Shown one piece after another: positions 24,106 to 33,074 of a stretch of 47,056 nucleotides of DNA. Under the pieces are notes generated by a model. That model was not told the origin of the DNA and did not search any database. It worked only from the letters and a program-made list of their open reading frames with translations. The position numbers and the translations under genes were made by a program. Every line of letters begins with the position of its first letter. Positions within the stretch are counted from its first letter, which is position 1. The stretch comes from JAWLAT01 sp041395325 (GTDB taxonomy: Bacteria > Pseudomonadota > Gammaproteobacteria > Xanthomonadales > SZUA-5), in contig JAWLAT010000035.1 in NCBI GenBank assembly GCA_041395325.1, positions 1 through 47,056 on the forward strand, written 5' to 3'.

Positions 24106-25077
24106 ATGATTCGATACTTCCATCCCGCGCCAGATGGCCGGCGTCTGATCGAAACCACCCTGCTCGACGGCGAGGTGCGTCCGGTTTGGGTGGACTTGTA
24201 TGAACCTACCGAAGAGGAGAAGCGCCTGATCGAGGAGCGCTACGGCATCGACGTGCCGACGCGCGACGAGATGGCCGAGATCGAGCCTTCGAACCGGCTT
24301 TATCAGGAAGACGAAGCCCTGTTCATGACCGCCACGCTGGTGGCCCAGGTGGAACAGGAAGAGCCGCGCAGCGCCCCGGTGACCTTCATCCTCTCGCCTG
24401 AGCGACTGGTCACGCTGCGCTACATCAATCCGCGCTCCTTCCGCACCTTTGCGATCAACGCCCAGCGCGGCCAGATCATCGACGCGCGACCGGAGATGAT
24501 CCTGACCTCCCTGCTGGAAGTGGTGATCAATCGTTTCGCCGACATCCTCGAGCGCGTCGGCAGCGAGGTAGACCAGATCTCCCGCGATGTCTTCGACAGC
24601 GCCAAGCCGAGGGCCGAGCGGCGCGCGCTCAATCAGCTGGTCGACGCCATTGGCCTCACCGGCGACCTGAACTCGCGCGTTCGCGAGGCATTGGTCAGTG
24701 TGGCCCGTCTGGTGTCCTACTTCAGCCACCCGGCCAACGGCTATTCACGCAGCGACGAGTTCCGCGAGCACATCAAGAGTCTGGGCCGAGATCTGGCCTA
24801 CCTGACCGACCACGCCAGCTTCCAGGCCAACAAGGTGCAGTTCATCCTCGACGCCACCCTCGGTCGGATCAGCATCGAGCAGAACAGCATCATCAAGATC
24901 TTCTCGGTCGCCGCGGTCGTGTTCCTGCCGCCGACGTTGGTCGCCAGCATCTACGGGATGAACTTCAAGTTCATGCCGGAACTGGACTGGCCCTACGGCT
25001 ACCCCTTCGCGATCCTGCTGATGATCTTGTCGGCAGTCGTGCCGTATCTGTTCTTCAAGCGGAAGGGGTGGTTGTGA
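24106..25077 (+). CDS. corA: CorA family magnesium/divalent cation transporter
   Basis: 323 aa. A soluble N-terminal domain (WVDLYEPTEEEKRLIE) is followed by a long helix region and two C-terminal membrane helices. The signature YGMN is at 283-286, with FKFMPE after it, which is the periplasmic loop of CorA. A pentameric Mg2+/Co2+ channel is expected. TGG-TACACT (about 24064-24072) may be an extended -10. Tandem heptamer repeats follow its stop. Confidence 0.95.
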   Translation: MIRYFHPAPDGRRLIETTLLDGEVRPVWVDLYEPTEEEKRLIEERYGIDVPTRDEMAEIEPSNRLYQEDEALFMTATLVAQVEQEEPRSAPVTFILSPERLVTLRYINPRSFRTFAINAQRGQIIDARPEMILTSLLEVVINRFADILERVGSEVDQISRDVFDSAKPRAERRALNQLVDAIGLTGDLNSRVREALVSVARLVSYFSHPANGYSRSDEFREHIKSLGRDLAYLTDHASFQANKVQFILDATLGRISIEQNSIIKIFSVAAVVFLPPTLVASIYGMNFKFMPELDWPYGYPFAILLMILSAVVPYLFFKRKGWL

Positions 25078-25082
25078 AAGCG

Positions 25083-25156
25083 AGGGCCCAGGGCTCAGGG
25101 CCCAGGGCCCAGGTGTTCGCGGCTTGCTGTGCCCTGGGCCCTGTGCCCTGTGCCCT
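25083..25156. repeat. heptanucleotide repeat tract (AGGGCYC and TGKGCCC)
   Basis: Four to five heptamers of the form AGGGCCC/AGGGCTC at 25083-25113 are followed, after a short spacer, by TGTGCCC/TGGGCCC heptamers at 25129-25156. The two halves are partly complementary and could form a hairpin between corA and tatD. The same heptamer family recurs in opposite orientation at 43348-43397. Confidence 0.7.
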
Positions 25157-25192
25157 TGAAGCCTCCCGAGCGCGCAGCGTCATGCTGCCGCC

Positions 25193-25951
25193 ATGATCGA
25201 CTCCCACTGCCACCTCGACGCGCCGGAATTTGATGGCGATCGGTTGGCGGTACTGCAACGGGCGCGGGCGGCGGGAGTGACCGGCCTGGTGGTACCGGCC
25301 GTCGCGCGCGAGGGCTGGGCTGCGCTGGCTGAACTGGCCGCCAGCGAAGCCGAGGTCTTTCCGGCCTACGGCCTGCATCCGATGTTTCTGGACCGGCACC
25401 GAACGGATGACCTGCAGGCGCTTGAAGACTGGCTGGACCAGCATTCCGCGGTGGCGGTCGGTGAAGCCGGATTGGACGGCTACGTCGCGGATCTGGACTG
25501 GGATCTGCAGTGCCGGTACTTCGAAGGCCAGTTGCGCATCGCGCGTGATCGCGACCTGCCGGTGATCTTGCACGCCCGCCGCGCCCATGAGGCGGTGCTC
25601 CTTGCAGTCCGTCGGCTGGCGCCGCTACGGGGCGTCATCCACAGCTACGCCGGCAGCCTGGAACAGGCCCGCCAGTTCATCGACGCCGGCTTTCTGCTCG
25701 GCTTCGGCGGTCCCATCACCTATCCCCGCGCGCGGCGTCTGCGTACCCTGGTTAGTGAGTTGCCTGTCGAGGCCCTGCTGCTGGAAACCGATGCGCCGGA
25801 TCAACCCTTGCTGGGCCACCAGGGCGCACGCAACGAACCGGCACAACTGTCCTGCGTGCTGGCCTGCGCTGCCCAGCTGCGTGATTGCGATCCTCTATGG
25901 CTGGCCGACCAGACCAGCGCCAACGCCAGGCGGCTGTTTGGATTGCCTTAG
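25193..25951 (+). CDS. tatD: TatD family metal-dependent hydrolase
   Basis: 252 aa TIM-barrel DNase/hydrolase. Metal ligands are visible: His5 and His7 in MIDSHCHLD, Glu in VGEAGLDG, His in PVILHARRAHEAV and VIHSYAGS, and Asp in LLLETDAPDQP. FGGPITYPRARRLR is typical. Members are 3'-5' exonucleases on DNA/RNA; the exact paralogue (TatD, YcfH or YjjV) cannot be decided, and the sequence is nearest in my view to the YjjV/TatD group. Confidence 0.92.
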   Translation: MIDSHCHLDAPEFDGDRLAVLQRARAAGVTGLVVPAVAREGWAALAELAASEAEVFPAYGLHPMFLDRHRTDDLQALEDWLDQHSAVAVGEAGLDGYVADLDWDLQCRYFEGQLRIARDRDLPVILHARRAHEAVLLAVRRLAPLRGVIHSYAGSLEQARQFIDAGFLLGFGGPITYPRARRLRTLVSELPVEALLLETDAPDQPLLGHQGARNEPAQLSCVLACAAQLRDCDPLWLADQTSANARRLFGLP

Positions 25952-25980
25952 CTCGCCCAGCGCCAGCGGGCACATCCAGC

Positions 25981-28809
25981 TCAGTCACCCTCGCTGTCGT
26001 ACCAGGTGGTTCCGGTGCCACCCTCGAACAGATGGGCGCGCAGATCACCCGCGCCCCCAGGCCCCAGCTCACTGCGACCCTGCGTTCGCAGGAGCAGTTG
26101 TTCGGCGTCATCGGTGCAGATCGCGCTGAAGCCCGACAACGGTCCCTGCAGAACGCCGCCGACCACGGCGCCATCCTGGAAGGCTGCGGGCGATCCATCG
26201 AGCTGCGTCGTCTGCGCACCCACCAGGAATGGCTGCAAAGGCGTGCCGGGGTACAGCACCAGCGTGTGATAGCCGCTGTCCAGATCGATGGTGCGCACCG
26301 TCGGTGAATCGCTCAGCATCAGACGCTCTCGATACACCTCCTGGCGCTGGCTCGATGGGGCCACGATGCTGTCCATCGTGATGAGGTATTCACCGTCGCC
26401 GATCAGCGTGAGCGTGACCGACTGTTGTCCCATATCGGGGCGGCGCACCGCGAAGGCGGCATAGCCCGGCACGTCCGGGCTGGCATAGCCACCGAAGTTC
26501 AGACCACCGTGCAACAGGCGGCGGCCGCCCTCCAAAACCAGCGACTGGCCCCAGGCACCGGCCGCTACCGGATCCTCGGGATCGACCAGTTCGACCGTCG
26601 ACACCGCATAAGCTGGACATGCCTGCTCGGGATTGCGCATCAGTGTGTGCACATGTTCCGGCGCAACGGCACCGGCACGATAGACCGCTTCGTATTGAAG
26701 GTCCCGTTCGGGGTTGTACAAGGTCGGCTCCAGCGGCACGCGGGTTCCCCAGCACCAGACGCCCTCGCCGGCGACCGCACAGGCGTACTGTTCCCCAGCC
26801 GCCAGCAGCCGCGGGGTGGCCGGCAAACCCACGACCGTAACCCAATCTCGCTGAGCTGCAGTGATCTGCATCTCGGAGTAACGGCAGTTTTCCTGCATGT
26901 TCGGCGAGCCACCTTCGAAGGCACACGACACGCCAATCAGGCTTGCGCAGCGCACATCACTGCCGACGCCCTGAACGCAGAGCAGTCGGCCACCCAGGAC
27001 AAAATCCGTCGGGTTGGCGATGGGCGAGGTAACGGCGGTCGAAACGCGCAATTGACCGCGGTCGGGCGGCAGGTAGTTGCTGCCGTAGCAGAGGTCGCCG
27101 AGACAGGCAGTACCCGCGATCGACTGCAGCAGTTCCGTGCCCCGTCCTGCGAGCGCAGCGCCGGCCACCACCGGCCGCGGACTGCGGACATACCGATCGA
27201 CGCCGCCCAGTTCCTCGTCGGTGGTCGGCAATCTCCCCCAGCACCAGCTTTCCAGCTGCCCATCGGCGCCATCGATCACGGCGCAGCTGTGGTTGCCGCC
27301 GGCACTGATCTCATGCACACCAGCAGCGCCCAACGGCATCGCACCGACCGAAACATCCCCCTCGACACCACTGACCTGTCCCTGGTTGTCCAACCCCCAG
27401 CAATGGAGCCCGGCCGATCCATAGCCGCAGGTGTGATTGCTGCCCGCAGCGATCAGGTTGGCGGTGAAATTGGACAGCACCGGTGCGTAGCGGTTCTCAG
27501 TGGTGCCATCGCCCAATGCGCCCATGATGTTCTCGCCCCAGCACCACACGCTGGAGTCGGCGGTCGCCGCACAGACATGCACGGCACCGGCGGTCAGATC
27601 GGTCGCCGGGGACAGACCGGGAACCCGGACCGGCTCGTCGCGGGGCTCCGTATCGCCCTGGCCCAGTTGCCCCCGATCATTGAGTCCCCAGCACCAGACA
27701 GCGCCATCGGGCAGTCGCGCACAGGCGAAGTCACGACCCAGGGCCAGTTCCACCGGCGCCGCCGGCAAGCCCGGCAGCGGTCGCGCATCGCGTTCGCTGT
27801 GCGGGTAGCGGGTCTTGCTCGACGGGCAGCGCAACTCGCCATCCACCGAAAAGCAGCCGTGCAGCCAGTCGGGCGGGCTACCCAAGGGCCTGGGGACAGC
27901 CACCGGCGTGGAACCCAGCAAGCCGAAGTCAGAGTAGCCCCAACACAACTTCTCACCATCCACCAGCGCACAACTGGACAAAACCCCAAGGTGCAGCGAA
28001 CTGGCCGAACCGCCCAATCCGGCAACGCGCACGGGTGCGGTCTCATACTGCTCGGAACCGGTGCTCACCATACCCAACTGACCGTAGTCATTGTTGCCCC
28101 AACACCAGATGTCACCCTGACCGTCGATGGCACAGCTGTGTTCAAATCCGGCCGCGACTGCAAGAATCGTTTCTGGCAATCCGCTGACGGGAGCCGGCGC
28201 GGCTTGTGAGCCTGTGGCGCCATTGCCCACCTGACCGTAGGTGTTGCTGCCCCAGCACCAGACCTGCGTGTCCACCAGCGTGCAACCGTGGTAGCCCCCC
28301 AATGCGACAGTACTGAGAACATCGGGGAGTCCGGACACCTGTGTCGCGTCCAGTTCGTTGCTGCCCCAGCACCAAAGCCCTGAAGCCGACGTCACTGCGC
28401 AACTCTGCGAACGTCCAAAGGCGACCATCTGTACTTCGTCGGGGATTCCCCGAACCCGTTCCGGTGTACTCGGCCCATCGGGAACGGTGTCCGAGACCAG
28501 ACCCCAACACCAGACACCATCGGCATCCAGCACGCAACGTCGATCGGAGACGGCAATCTGCCGCAGCTGGTTGAACCGGCCCGTTGGGCTGTCTGGCCGT
28601 GGCGTCCAGGTGGCCAGGGAATCCAGCACCTCCCTGTCGGGATCCGGACCCCAGCAGTACAGACGGTCTGCCATGGACGCGCAGCCCAGCGTTTTCTCGC
28701 TCTGCGCCGCCAGATCCACGTCGCGCAGCGCGACGGCGGGCGAAGCCATCACCACGCCGGGCAACAACAAGGCCATCAGTACTGCAGACATCCACCGCTT
28801 CGATCGCAT
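25981..28809 (-). CDS. large secreted RCC1-repeat protein
   Basis: 942 aa from ATG 28809 (AAGGAG 7 nt upstream; the frame itself opens at 28860). The signal peptide is RSKRWMSAVLMALLLPGVVMA. About ten repeats of the form CA-V-x-VWCWG-N-x-GQLGxG fill residues about 40-700, with Cys-xn-CWG in most repeats; they make an RCC1-like seven-bladed propeller, probably stabilised by disulfides. The last ~240 residues are a non-repetitive beta domain. Bacterial RCC1 proteins of this exported type are poorly studied; a role as a ligand-binding or surface protein is inference. It converges with tatD. Confidence 0.88.
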   Translation of the reverse strand: MRSKRWMSAVLMALLLPGVVMASPAVALRDVDLAAQSEKTLGCASMADRLYCWGPDPDREVLDSLATWTPRPDSPTGRFNQLRQIAVSDRRCVLDADGVWCWGLVSDTVPDGPSTPERVRGIPDEVQMVAFGRSQSCAVTSASGLWCWGSNELDATQVSGLPDVLSTVALGGYHGCTLVDTQVWCWGSNTYGQVGNGATGSQAAPAPVSGLPETILAVAAGFEHSCAIDGQGDIWCWGNNDYGQLGMVSTGSEQYETAPVRVAGLGGSASSLHLGVLSSCALVDGEKLCWGYSDFGLLGSTPVAVPRPLGSPPDWLHGCFSVDGELRCPSSKTRYPHSERDARPLPGLPAAPVELALGRDFACARLPDGAVWCWGLNDRGQLGQGDTEPRDEPVRVPGLSPATDLTAGAVHVCAATADSSVWCWGENIMGALGDGTTENRYAPVLSNFTANLIAAGSNHTCGYGSAGLHCWGLDNQGQVSGVEGDVSVGAMPLGAAGVHEISAGGNHSCAVIDGADGQLESWCWGRLPTTDEELGGVDRYVRSPRPVVAGAALAGRGTELLQSIAGTACLGDLCYGSNYLPPDRGQLRVSTAVTSPIANPTDFVLGGRLLCVQGVGSDVRCASLIGVSCAFEGGSPNMQENCRYSEMQITAAQRDWVTVVGLPATPRLLAAGEQYACAVAGEGVWCWGTRVPLEPTLYNPERDLQYEAVYRAGAVAPEHVHTLMRNPEQACPAYAVSTVELVDPEDPVAAGAWGQSLVLEGGRRLLHGGLNFGGYASPDVPGYAAFAVRRPDMGQQSVTLTLIGDGEYLITMDSIVAPSSQRQEVYRERLMLSDSPTVRTIDLDSGYHTLVLYPGTPLQPFLVGAQTTQLDGSPAAFQDGAVVGGVLQGPLSGFSAICTDDAEQLLLRTQGRSELGPGGAGDLRAHLFEGGTGTTWYDSEGD

Positions 28810-29073
28810 CAGCCACTCCTTCAAGTCCGGCGGGCACGCTGCCAGATGGTTTCGAATCACGCTAGTCGTTGCTGACGGACCCGGCGGAATTGCGCAAGTT
28901 CAGATGCCCGCAACGGCTCAGCCGACGGTGCCGGGCTCGGTTCGCCAAGCCATTGCACTGCCTCGGCGAACTGCTCGGGTCGCTGCAGCCCTTGCGGCCC
29001 GATGGATCGACCGTGAGCGACATCCACCGCTCCGCGCCGACCTTGGTCCGTCCTCCCCATCCTGCGGTCCCGT

Positions 29074-29079
29074 TACAAT
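29074..29079 (+). promoter_or_regulatory. candidate -10 for kbl
   Basis: TACAAT lies 29 nt before the kbl start in the 298-bp divergent region from the RCC1 gene. It matches the sigma-70 -10 in 5 of 6 positions; no matching -35 is obvious. Confidence 0.35.
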
Positions 29080-29107
29080 CGCGCTCCTTCGCCCGCAGGA
29101 AACGCCG

Positions 29108-30301
29108 ATGACCGCGCTGGACCGCTTTCGAGATGAACTGGCGCAGATCGAGGCCGACGGGCTGTACAAGCGCGAGCGCATCATCGCCTCGCCGCAATCG
29201 GCCACCATCCGGTTGGCCGATGGCCGCGAAGTCCTGAACTTCTGCGCCAACAACTACCTCGGGCTGGCCGATCGACCGGAGATCATCGAAGCGGCCAAGG
29301 CGGCCATGGACAGCCACGGATTCGGGCTGGCCTCGGTGCGCTTCATCTGCGGCACGCAGGATCTGCACAAGGCGCTGGAAGCGGCCATCAGTCGCTTTTT
29401 CGGCACCGAGGATACGATCCTCTACGCCGCCTGTTTCGATGCCAACGGCGGTCTTTTCGAACCGCTGCTGGGCGAGCAGGATGCGATCATTTCCGATGCG
29501 CTCAACCACGCCTCGATCATCGACGGCGTGCGCCTGTGCAAGGCGCGCCGCTACCGCTATGCCAACGCCGACATGGCCGAACTGGAGCGCTGTCTGGAAC
29601 AGAGCGCCGATGTGCGCACCCGCCTGATCACTACCGATGGCGTATTCAGCATGGACGGCGTGGTCGCGCCGCTGGACCAGATCACCGCGCTGGCCCGTCG
29701 GCACGATGCACTGGTGCACATCGACGAGTGCCACGCGACCGGCTTCCTCGGCCCGCGCGGCCGTGGCACCGCAGAGCTGAAGGGCGTGATGGAGCACATC
29801 GACATCTACACCTCGACCCTGGGCAAGGCGCTCGGTGGTGGTTTGGGCGGCTTCACCACCGGTCGGCAACCGATCATCGATCTGCTGCGGCAGCGCTCGC
29901 GGCCTTATCTGTTCTCCAACACGCTGCCGCCGGCCGTCGTCGGCGCCAGCCTCAAAGTGCTGGAGCTGCTCGATCAGGCCGACGCCCTGCGCCAGCGCCT
30001 GCAGGCCAACACCCGCCACTTCCGCGAGCGCATGCAGGCCGCCGGCTTCGAGGTACGCGGCGATCACCCGATCAGCCCGGTGATGCTCTACGACGCGCCG
30101 CTGGCGCAGCGCTTTGCTGCCCGCCTGCTGGAAGAAGGGATCTACGCGATCGGCTTCTTCTACCCGGTGGTGCCGCAAGGCCAGGCACGCATCCGCGTGC
30201 AGCTGTCGGCCGTACACGAGCCCGAGCACATCGACCGCGCCGTGGACGCCTTCATCCGGGTTGCACGCGAGCTCGACATGCCCGGCATTTCCGCCCCCTG
30301 A
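29108..30301 (+). CDS. kbl: glycine C-acetyltransferase (2-amino-3-ketobutyrate CoA ligase)
   Basis: 397 aa PLP enzyme of the alpha-oxoamine synthase family that interconverts 2-amino-3-oxobutyrate + CoA with glycine + acetyl-CoA in threonine breakdown. NFCANNYLGLA, GTQDLHKALE, ACFDANGGLFE, HIDECHATGFLG and the PLP lysine Lys240 in STLGKALGGG are all present. AGGAAA precedes ATG 29108. The frame is open much further upstream, but that part is antisense to the RCC1 gene. Threonine dehydrogenase (tdh), its usual partner, is not adjacent; osmC is. Confidence 0.95.
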   Translation: MTALDRFRDELAQIEADGLYKRERIIASPQSATIRLADGREVLNFCANNYLGLADRPEIIEAAKAAMDSHGFGLASVRFICGTQDLHKALEAAISRFFGTEDTILYAACFDANGGLFEPLLGEQDAIISDALNHASIIDGVRLCKARRYRYANADMAELERCLEQSADVRTRLITTDGVFSMDGVVAPLDQITALARRHDALVHIDECHATGFLGPRGRGTAELKGVMEHIDIYTSTLGKALGGGLGGFTTGRQPIIDLLRQRSRPYLFSNTLPPAVVGASLKVLELLDQADALRQRLQANTRHFRERMQAAGFEVRGDHPISPVMLYDAPLAQRFAARLLEEGIYAIGFFYPVVPQGQARIRVQLSAVHEPEHIDRAVDAFIRVARELDMPGISAP

Positions 30302-30344
30302 TACTTCGCGCCGTTTTCGGCGAGCCCGCGACAGGAGCGTTTCG

Positions 30345-30794
30345 ATGTCCGAACACCGTGCCCATCTGCTGTGGCAGCACGACGGCAGTGATTTCCTCGC
30401 CCGTCAGTATTCCCGCAACCACCAGATTCGCTTTGCCGGCGGTGAGTCCTACCTGGGCTCGGCGGCGGTCGAATACGGCGGTGACGCCGCCGCGGTGGAC
30501 CCGGAAGCCGCCTTCACGGCCTCGATCTCCAGCTGCCACATGCTGACCTTTCTGGCGCTGGCCGCCGTCAAGGGCTTCGTCGTCGAGCACTACGAGGACG
30601 AAGCGGTTGGCACGCTGGGCAAGAACGAAGAAGGCCGGCTGGCCATGACCGAGGTGCTGCTGCAACCGCGGGTCCGCTTCTCCGGCAACGCACCGACGCC
30701 GGAGCAACTGAGCCAGCTGCACGAGCGCGCCCATCGTGGCTGCTTCATTGCCAACTCGGTCAAGACCCCGATCCGTGTACTTCCGCGTGACTAG
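30345..30794 (+). CDS. OsmC family peroxide-detoxifying protein
   Basis: 149 aa. The two redox Cys of OsmC/Ohr-type thiol peroxidases are seen: Cys64 in ISSCHMLTFLA and Cys133 in AHRGCFIANSV. AGGAG lies 7-8 nt before ATG 30345. The gene stands 43 nt after kbl and 30 nt before the lipid cluster. Organic hydroperoxide removal would suit the unsaturated-lipid genes downstream, so it may be functionally part of that unit; this is inference. Confidence 0.9.
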   Translation: MSEHRAHLLWQHDGSDFLARQYSRNHQIRFAGGESYLGSAAVEYGGDAAAVDPEAAFTASISSCHMLTFLALAAVKGFVVEHYEDEAVGTLGKNEEGRLAMTEVLLQPRVRFSGNAPTPEQLSQLHERAHRGCFIANSVKTPIRVLPRD

Positions 30795-30824
30795 CCACGA
30801 TTCGAAACACGACCCGTCGATGTC

Positions 30825-31796
30825 ATGAGTGATCCCCTGCCCTCGCCCGATCCGGTCCCGGCGACCGGTCCCCTGCGTCGCGCACTGGTCGCCCTGGCGC
30901 GCTGGTTCGACACCGGCTACGGCTCGTCGGACAGCCTCGACGATCGCATCGACTGGCTGCGAGTGCTGCCCTTCGCCGCGCTGCACCTGAGCTGTCTGTT
31001 CGTCTTCGTGGTCGGCTGGAGCTGGACGGCCATCTGGGCGGCAGTGTTCTCCTACGCCCTGCGGATGTTCGCCATCACCGGCTTTTACCACCGCTATTTC
31101 TCGCACAAGGCCTTCAAGACTTCGCGCCCCCTGCAGTTCCTGTTTGCCCTGTGGGGTGCGGCCAGCGTGCAGCGCGGACCGCTGTGGTGGGCGGCGCATC
31201 ACCGCAATCATCACAAGGTCTCCGACCAACCAGGTGATCAGCATTCGCCGGTGCAATACGGCTTCTGGCATTCGCACATGGGCTGGCTGATGACCAAGCG
31301 AGGATTTGCCACCGACTGGTCGGCGATCCGGGATCTGACCCGCTATCCGGAGCTGCGCTTTCTGGACCGTTTCGATGTGCTGGTGCCCATCGCCTACGCG
31401 GTGGCGCTGTTCGGCCTGGGTGAAGCGCTGGCGGCGTGGGCGCCGGGACTGGGTACCGACGGCTGGCAACTGCTGATCTGGGGCTTTTTCATTTCCACCG
31501 TGGTGCTGTTCCACGCCACCGTGACGATCAACTCGCTGGCGCACGTCTGGGGCCGCCGCCGTTACGCCACCGCCGATCAGTCGCGCAACAATCTGTGGCT
31601 GGCTCTACTGACCTTCGGCGAGGGCTGGCACAACAATCATCACCATTTTCCCGCCTCGGCCCGCCAGGGCTTCTTCTGGTGGGAGATCGATCTGACCTGG
31701 TACGGGCTCAAGCTGCTGAGCTGGTGTCGGCTGATCTGGGATCTTCGACCCGTGCCGCAGCGCCAGCGGATGGCACACCTGGGCAACGGCGGCTGA
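30825..31796 (+). CDS. membrane fatty-acid/acyl-CoA desaturase
   Basis: 323 aa di-iron desaturase of the delta-9 acyl-CoA type. The three histidine boxes are HRYFSH (about 89), HHRNHH (about 125) and HNNHHHF (about 269). Four hydrophobic helices surround them (LSCLFVFVVGWSW, ISTVVLFHATVT and others). It inserts a double bond into acyl chains of lipids. It is the first gene of a tight cluster of seven; the FAD oxidase follows after 6 nt. The product may be the double bond that the downstream methyltransferases act on. Confidence 0.92.
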   Translation: MSDPLPSPDPVPATGPLRRALVALARWFDTGYGSSDSLDDRIDWLRVLPFAALHLSCLFVFVVGWSWTAIWAAVFSYALRMFAITGFYHRYFSHKAFKTSRPLQFLFALWGAASVQRGPLWWAAHHRNHHKVSDQPGDQHSPVQYGFWHSHMGWLMTKRGFATDWSAIRDLTRYPELRFLDRFDVLVPIAYAVALFGLGEALAAWAPGLGTDGWQLLIWGFFISTVVLFHATVTINSLAHVWGRRRYATADQSRNNLWLALLTFGEGWHNNHHHFPASARQGFFWWEIDLTWYGLKLLSWCRLIWDLRPVPQRQRMAHLGNGG

Positions 31797-31802
31797 GCGG
31801 CG

Positions 31803-33074
31803 ATGCGGATTGCCGTGGTGGGATCCGGCATCGCCGGACTGGGGGCCGCCTGGCTGCTGCAGCGACGCCATCAGGTCACCCTGTTCGAGGCCGAGGATCG
31901 TCTGGGCGGCCATACCCACACCCACGCCATTGAGGCCGATGGTCGGGAACACCAGATCGACACTGGCTTCATCGTCTTCAATCCGCAGCACTATCCGCTG
32001 CTGAGTCAGCTGTTCAGCGAACTCGGTGTCGCTTCCCAGCCCACCACGATGAGCTTTTCGGTCAGCGACGAGCGCAGCGGGCTGGAGTACGAATGCACCG
32101 ATCTGGCGGGTTTGTACTGCCAGAAGCGCAATCTGCTGCGGCCCCGCTTTGCCCGCATGCTGTGGGATCTGACCCGCTTCTATCGGCTGGCGCCGGCGCT
32201 GCTGCAGCAACCGGAGCCCGGTCCGACGCTGGGCGAGTATCTGCAGCAGCATCGCTTCGGCCCGGGCTTCGTCCATGATCACCTGCTGCCGATGGCCGCG
32301 GCGCTGTGGTCCTCGCCGGAACGGCAGATCCTCGAGTTCCCGGCCCGGGCGCTGGTCCAGTTCATGGCCAACCATTGCATGCTGCAGATCAGTGGCCGGC
32401 CGCCGTGGCAGGTCGTGCAGGGCGGCTCGTCCAGTTATCTGCGCGCACTCGAACCCCGCTTGGAGGAGGTCGACATCCGACTGGCCAGCCCGGTCGTACA
32501 GGTTCGCCGCCTGCACGAAGGCGTGGAGATCTGCACCAGTGATCGGCACGGCGGACAGCGCCACGAGCGCTTCGATCAGGTGGTGCTGGCCTGCCACAGC
32601 GATCAGGCGCTACGCATGCTGGAACAGCCATCGGCCGCCGAGCACGAGGTGCTGAATGCCCTGCCCTTTGAGCGCAACGACGTGGTGCTGCACACCGATG
32701 TGAGCCTGCTGCCGCGTCGGCGCCGAGCCTGGGCGGCGTGGAATGCCCTCAAGCTCGCTGGGGTCGAGGATCGCTGCACGGTCAGCTACAGCATGAATCT
32801 GCTGCAGTCACTGCCCGGGCCGACCCAGTTCGTGGTCACGCTCAACGGCACCGACCGCATCGACCCGGCTCGCATCCTGCGCCGTCTGGACTACGCCCAC
32901 CCGATCTACAACATCGCCGGCGCGCGCGCCCGTGCCCGACGCGCCGAGATCAACGGCGTTGACCGGATCTGGTATTGCGGGGCCTACTGGGGCCATGGCT
33001 TCCACGAGGACGGCCTGCGCAGCGGTGTGGAGGTGGCGCAGGCGCTGGGTGTGCAATGGCCGGGGAATCAATGA
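31803..33074 (+). CDS. FAD-dependent amine oxidase-like oxidoreductase
   Basis: 423 aa. The N-terminal Rossmann FAD motif GSGIAGLGAAWLL is at residues 7-19, followed by FEAEDRLGGHTHTH. The C-terminal FAD contact is in WYCGAYWGHGFHEDGLRSG. It is the well-known FAD protein that accompanies DUF1365 and Cfa genes in many bacteria. In such clusters it is thought to act on unsaturated or methylated fatty acids; the reaction is not shown by the sequence. Its stop overlaps the DUF1365 start (ATGA). Confidence 0.9.
   Translation: MRIAVVGSGIAGLGAAWLLQRRHQVTLFEAEDRLGGHTHTHAIEADGREHQIDTGFIVFNPQHYPLLSQLFSELGVASQPTTMSFSVSDERSGLEYECTDLAGLYCQKRNLLRPRFARMLWDLTRFYRLAPALLQQPEPGPTLGEYLQQHRFGPGFVHDHLLPMAAALWSSPERQILEFPARALVQFMANHCMLQISGRPPWQVVQGGSSSYLRALEPRLEEVDIRLASPVVQVRRLHEGVEICTSDRHGGQRHERFDQVVLACHSDQALRMLEQPSAAEHEVLNALPFERNDVVLHTDVSLLPRRRRAWAAWNALKLAGVEDRCTVSYSMNLLQSLPGPTQFVVTLNGTDRIDPARILRRLDYAHPIYNIAGARARARRAEINGVDRIWYCGAYWGHGFHEDGLRSGVEVAQALGVQWPGNQ

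Noticed and set aside
26425..28209. 594-aa open frame on the plus strand
   Set aside because: Antisense to the RCC1 repeat gene, and its internal repeats simply reflect those of the RCC1 blades.
28358..29107. Long N-terminal extension of kbl
   Set aside because: The extension overlaps the RCC1 gene on the other strand and has no family match; AGGAAA before 29108 and the typical Kbl N-terminus settle the start.
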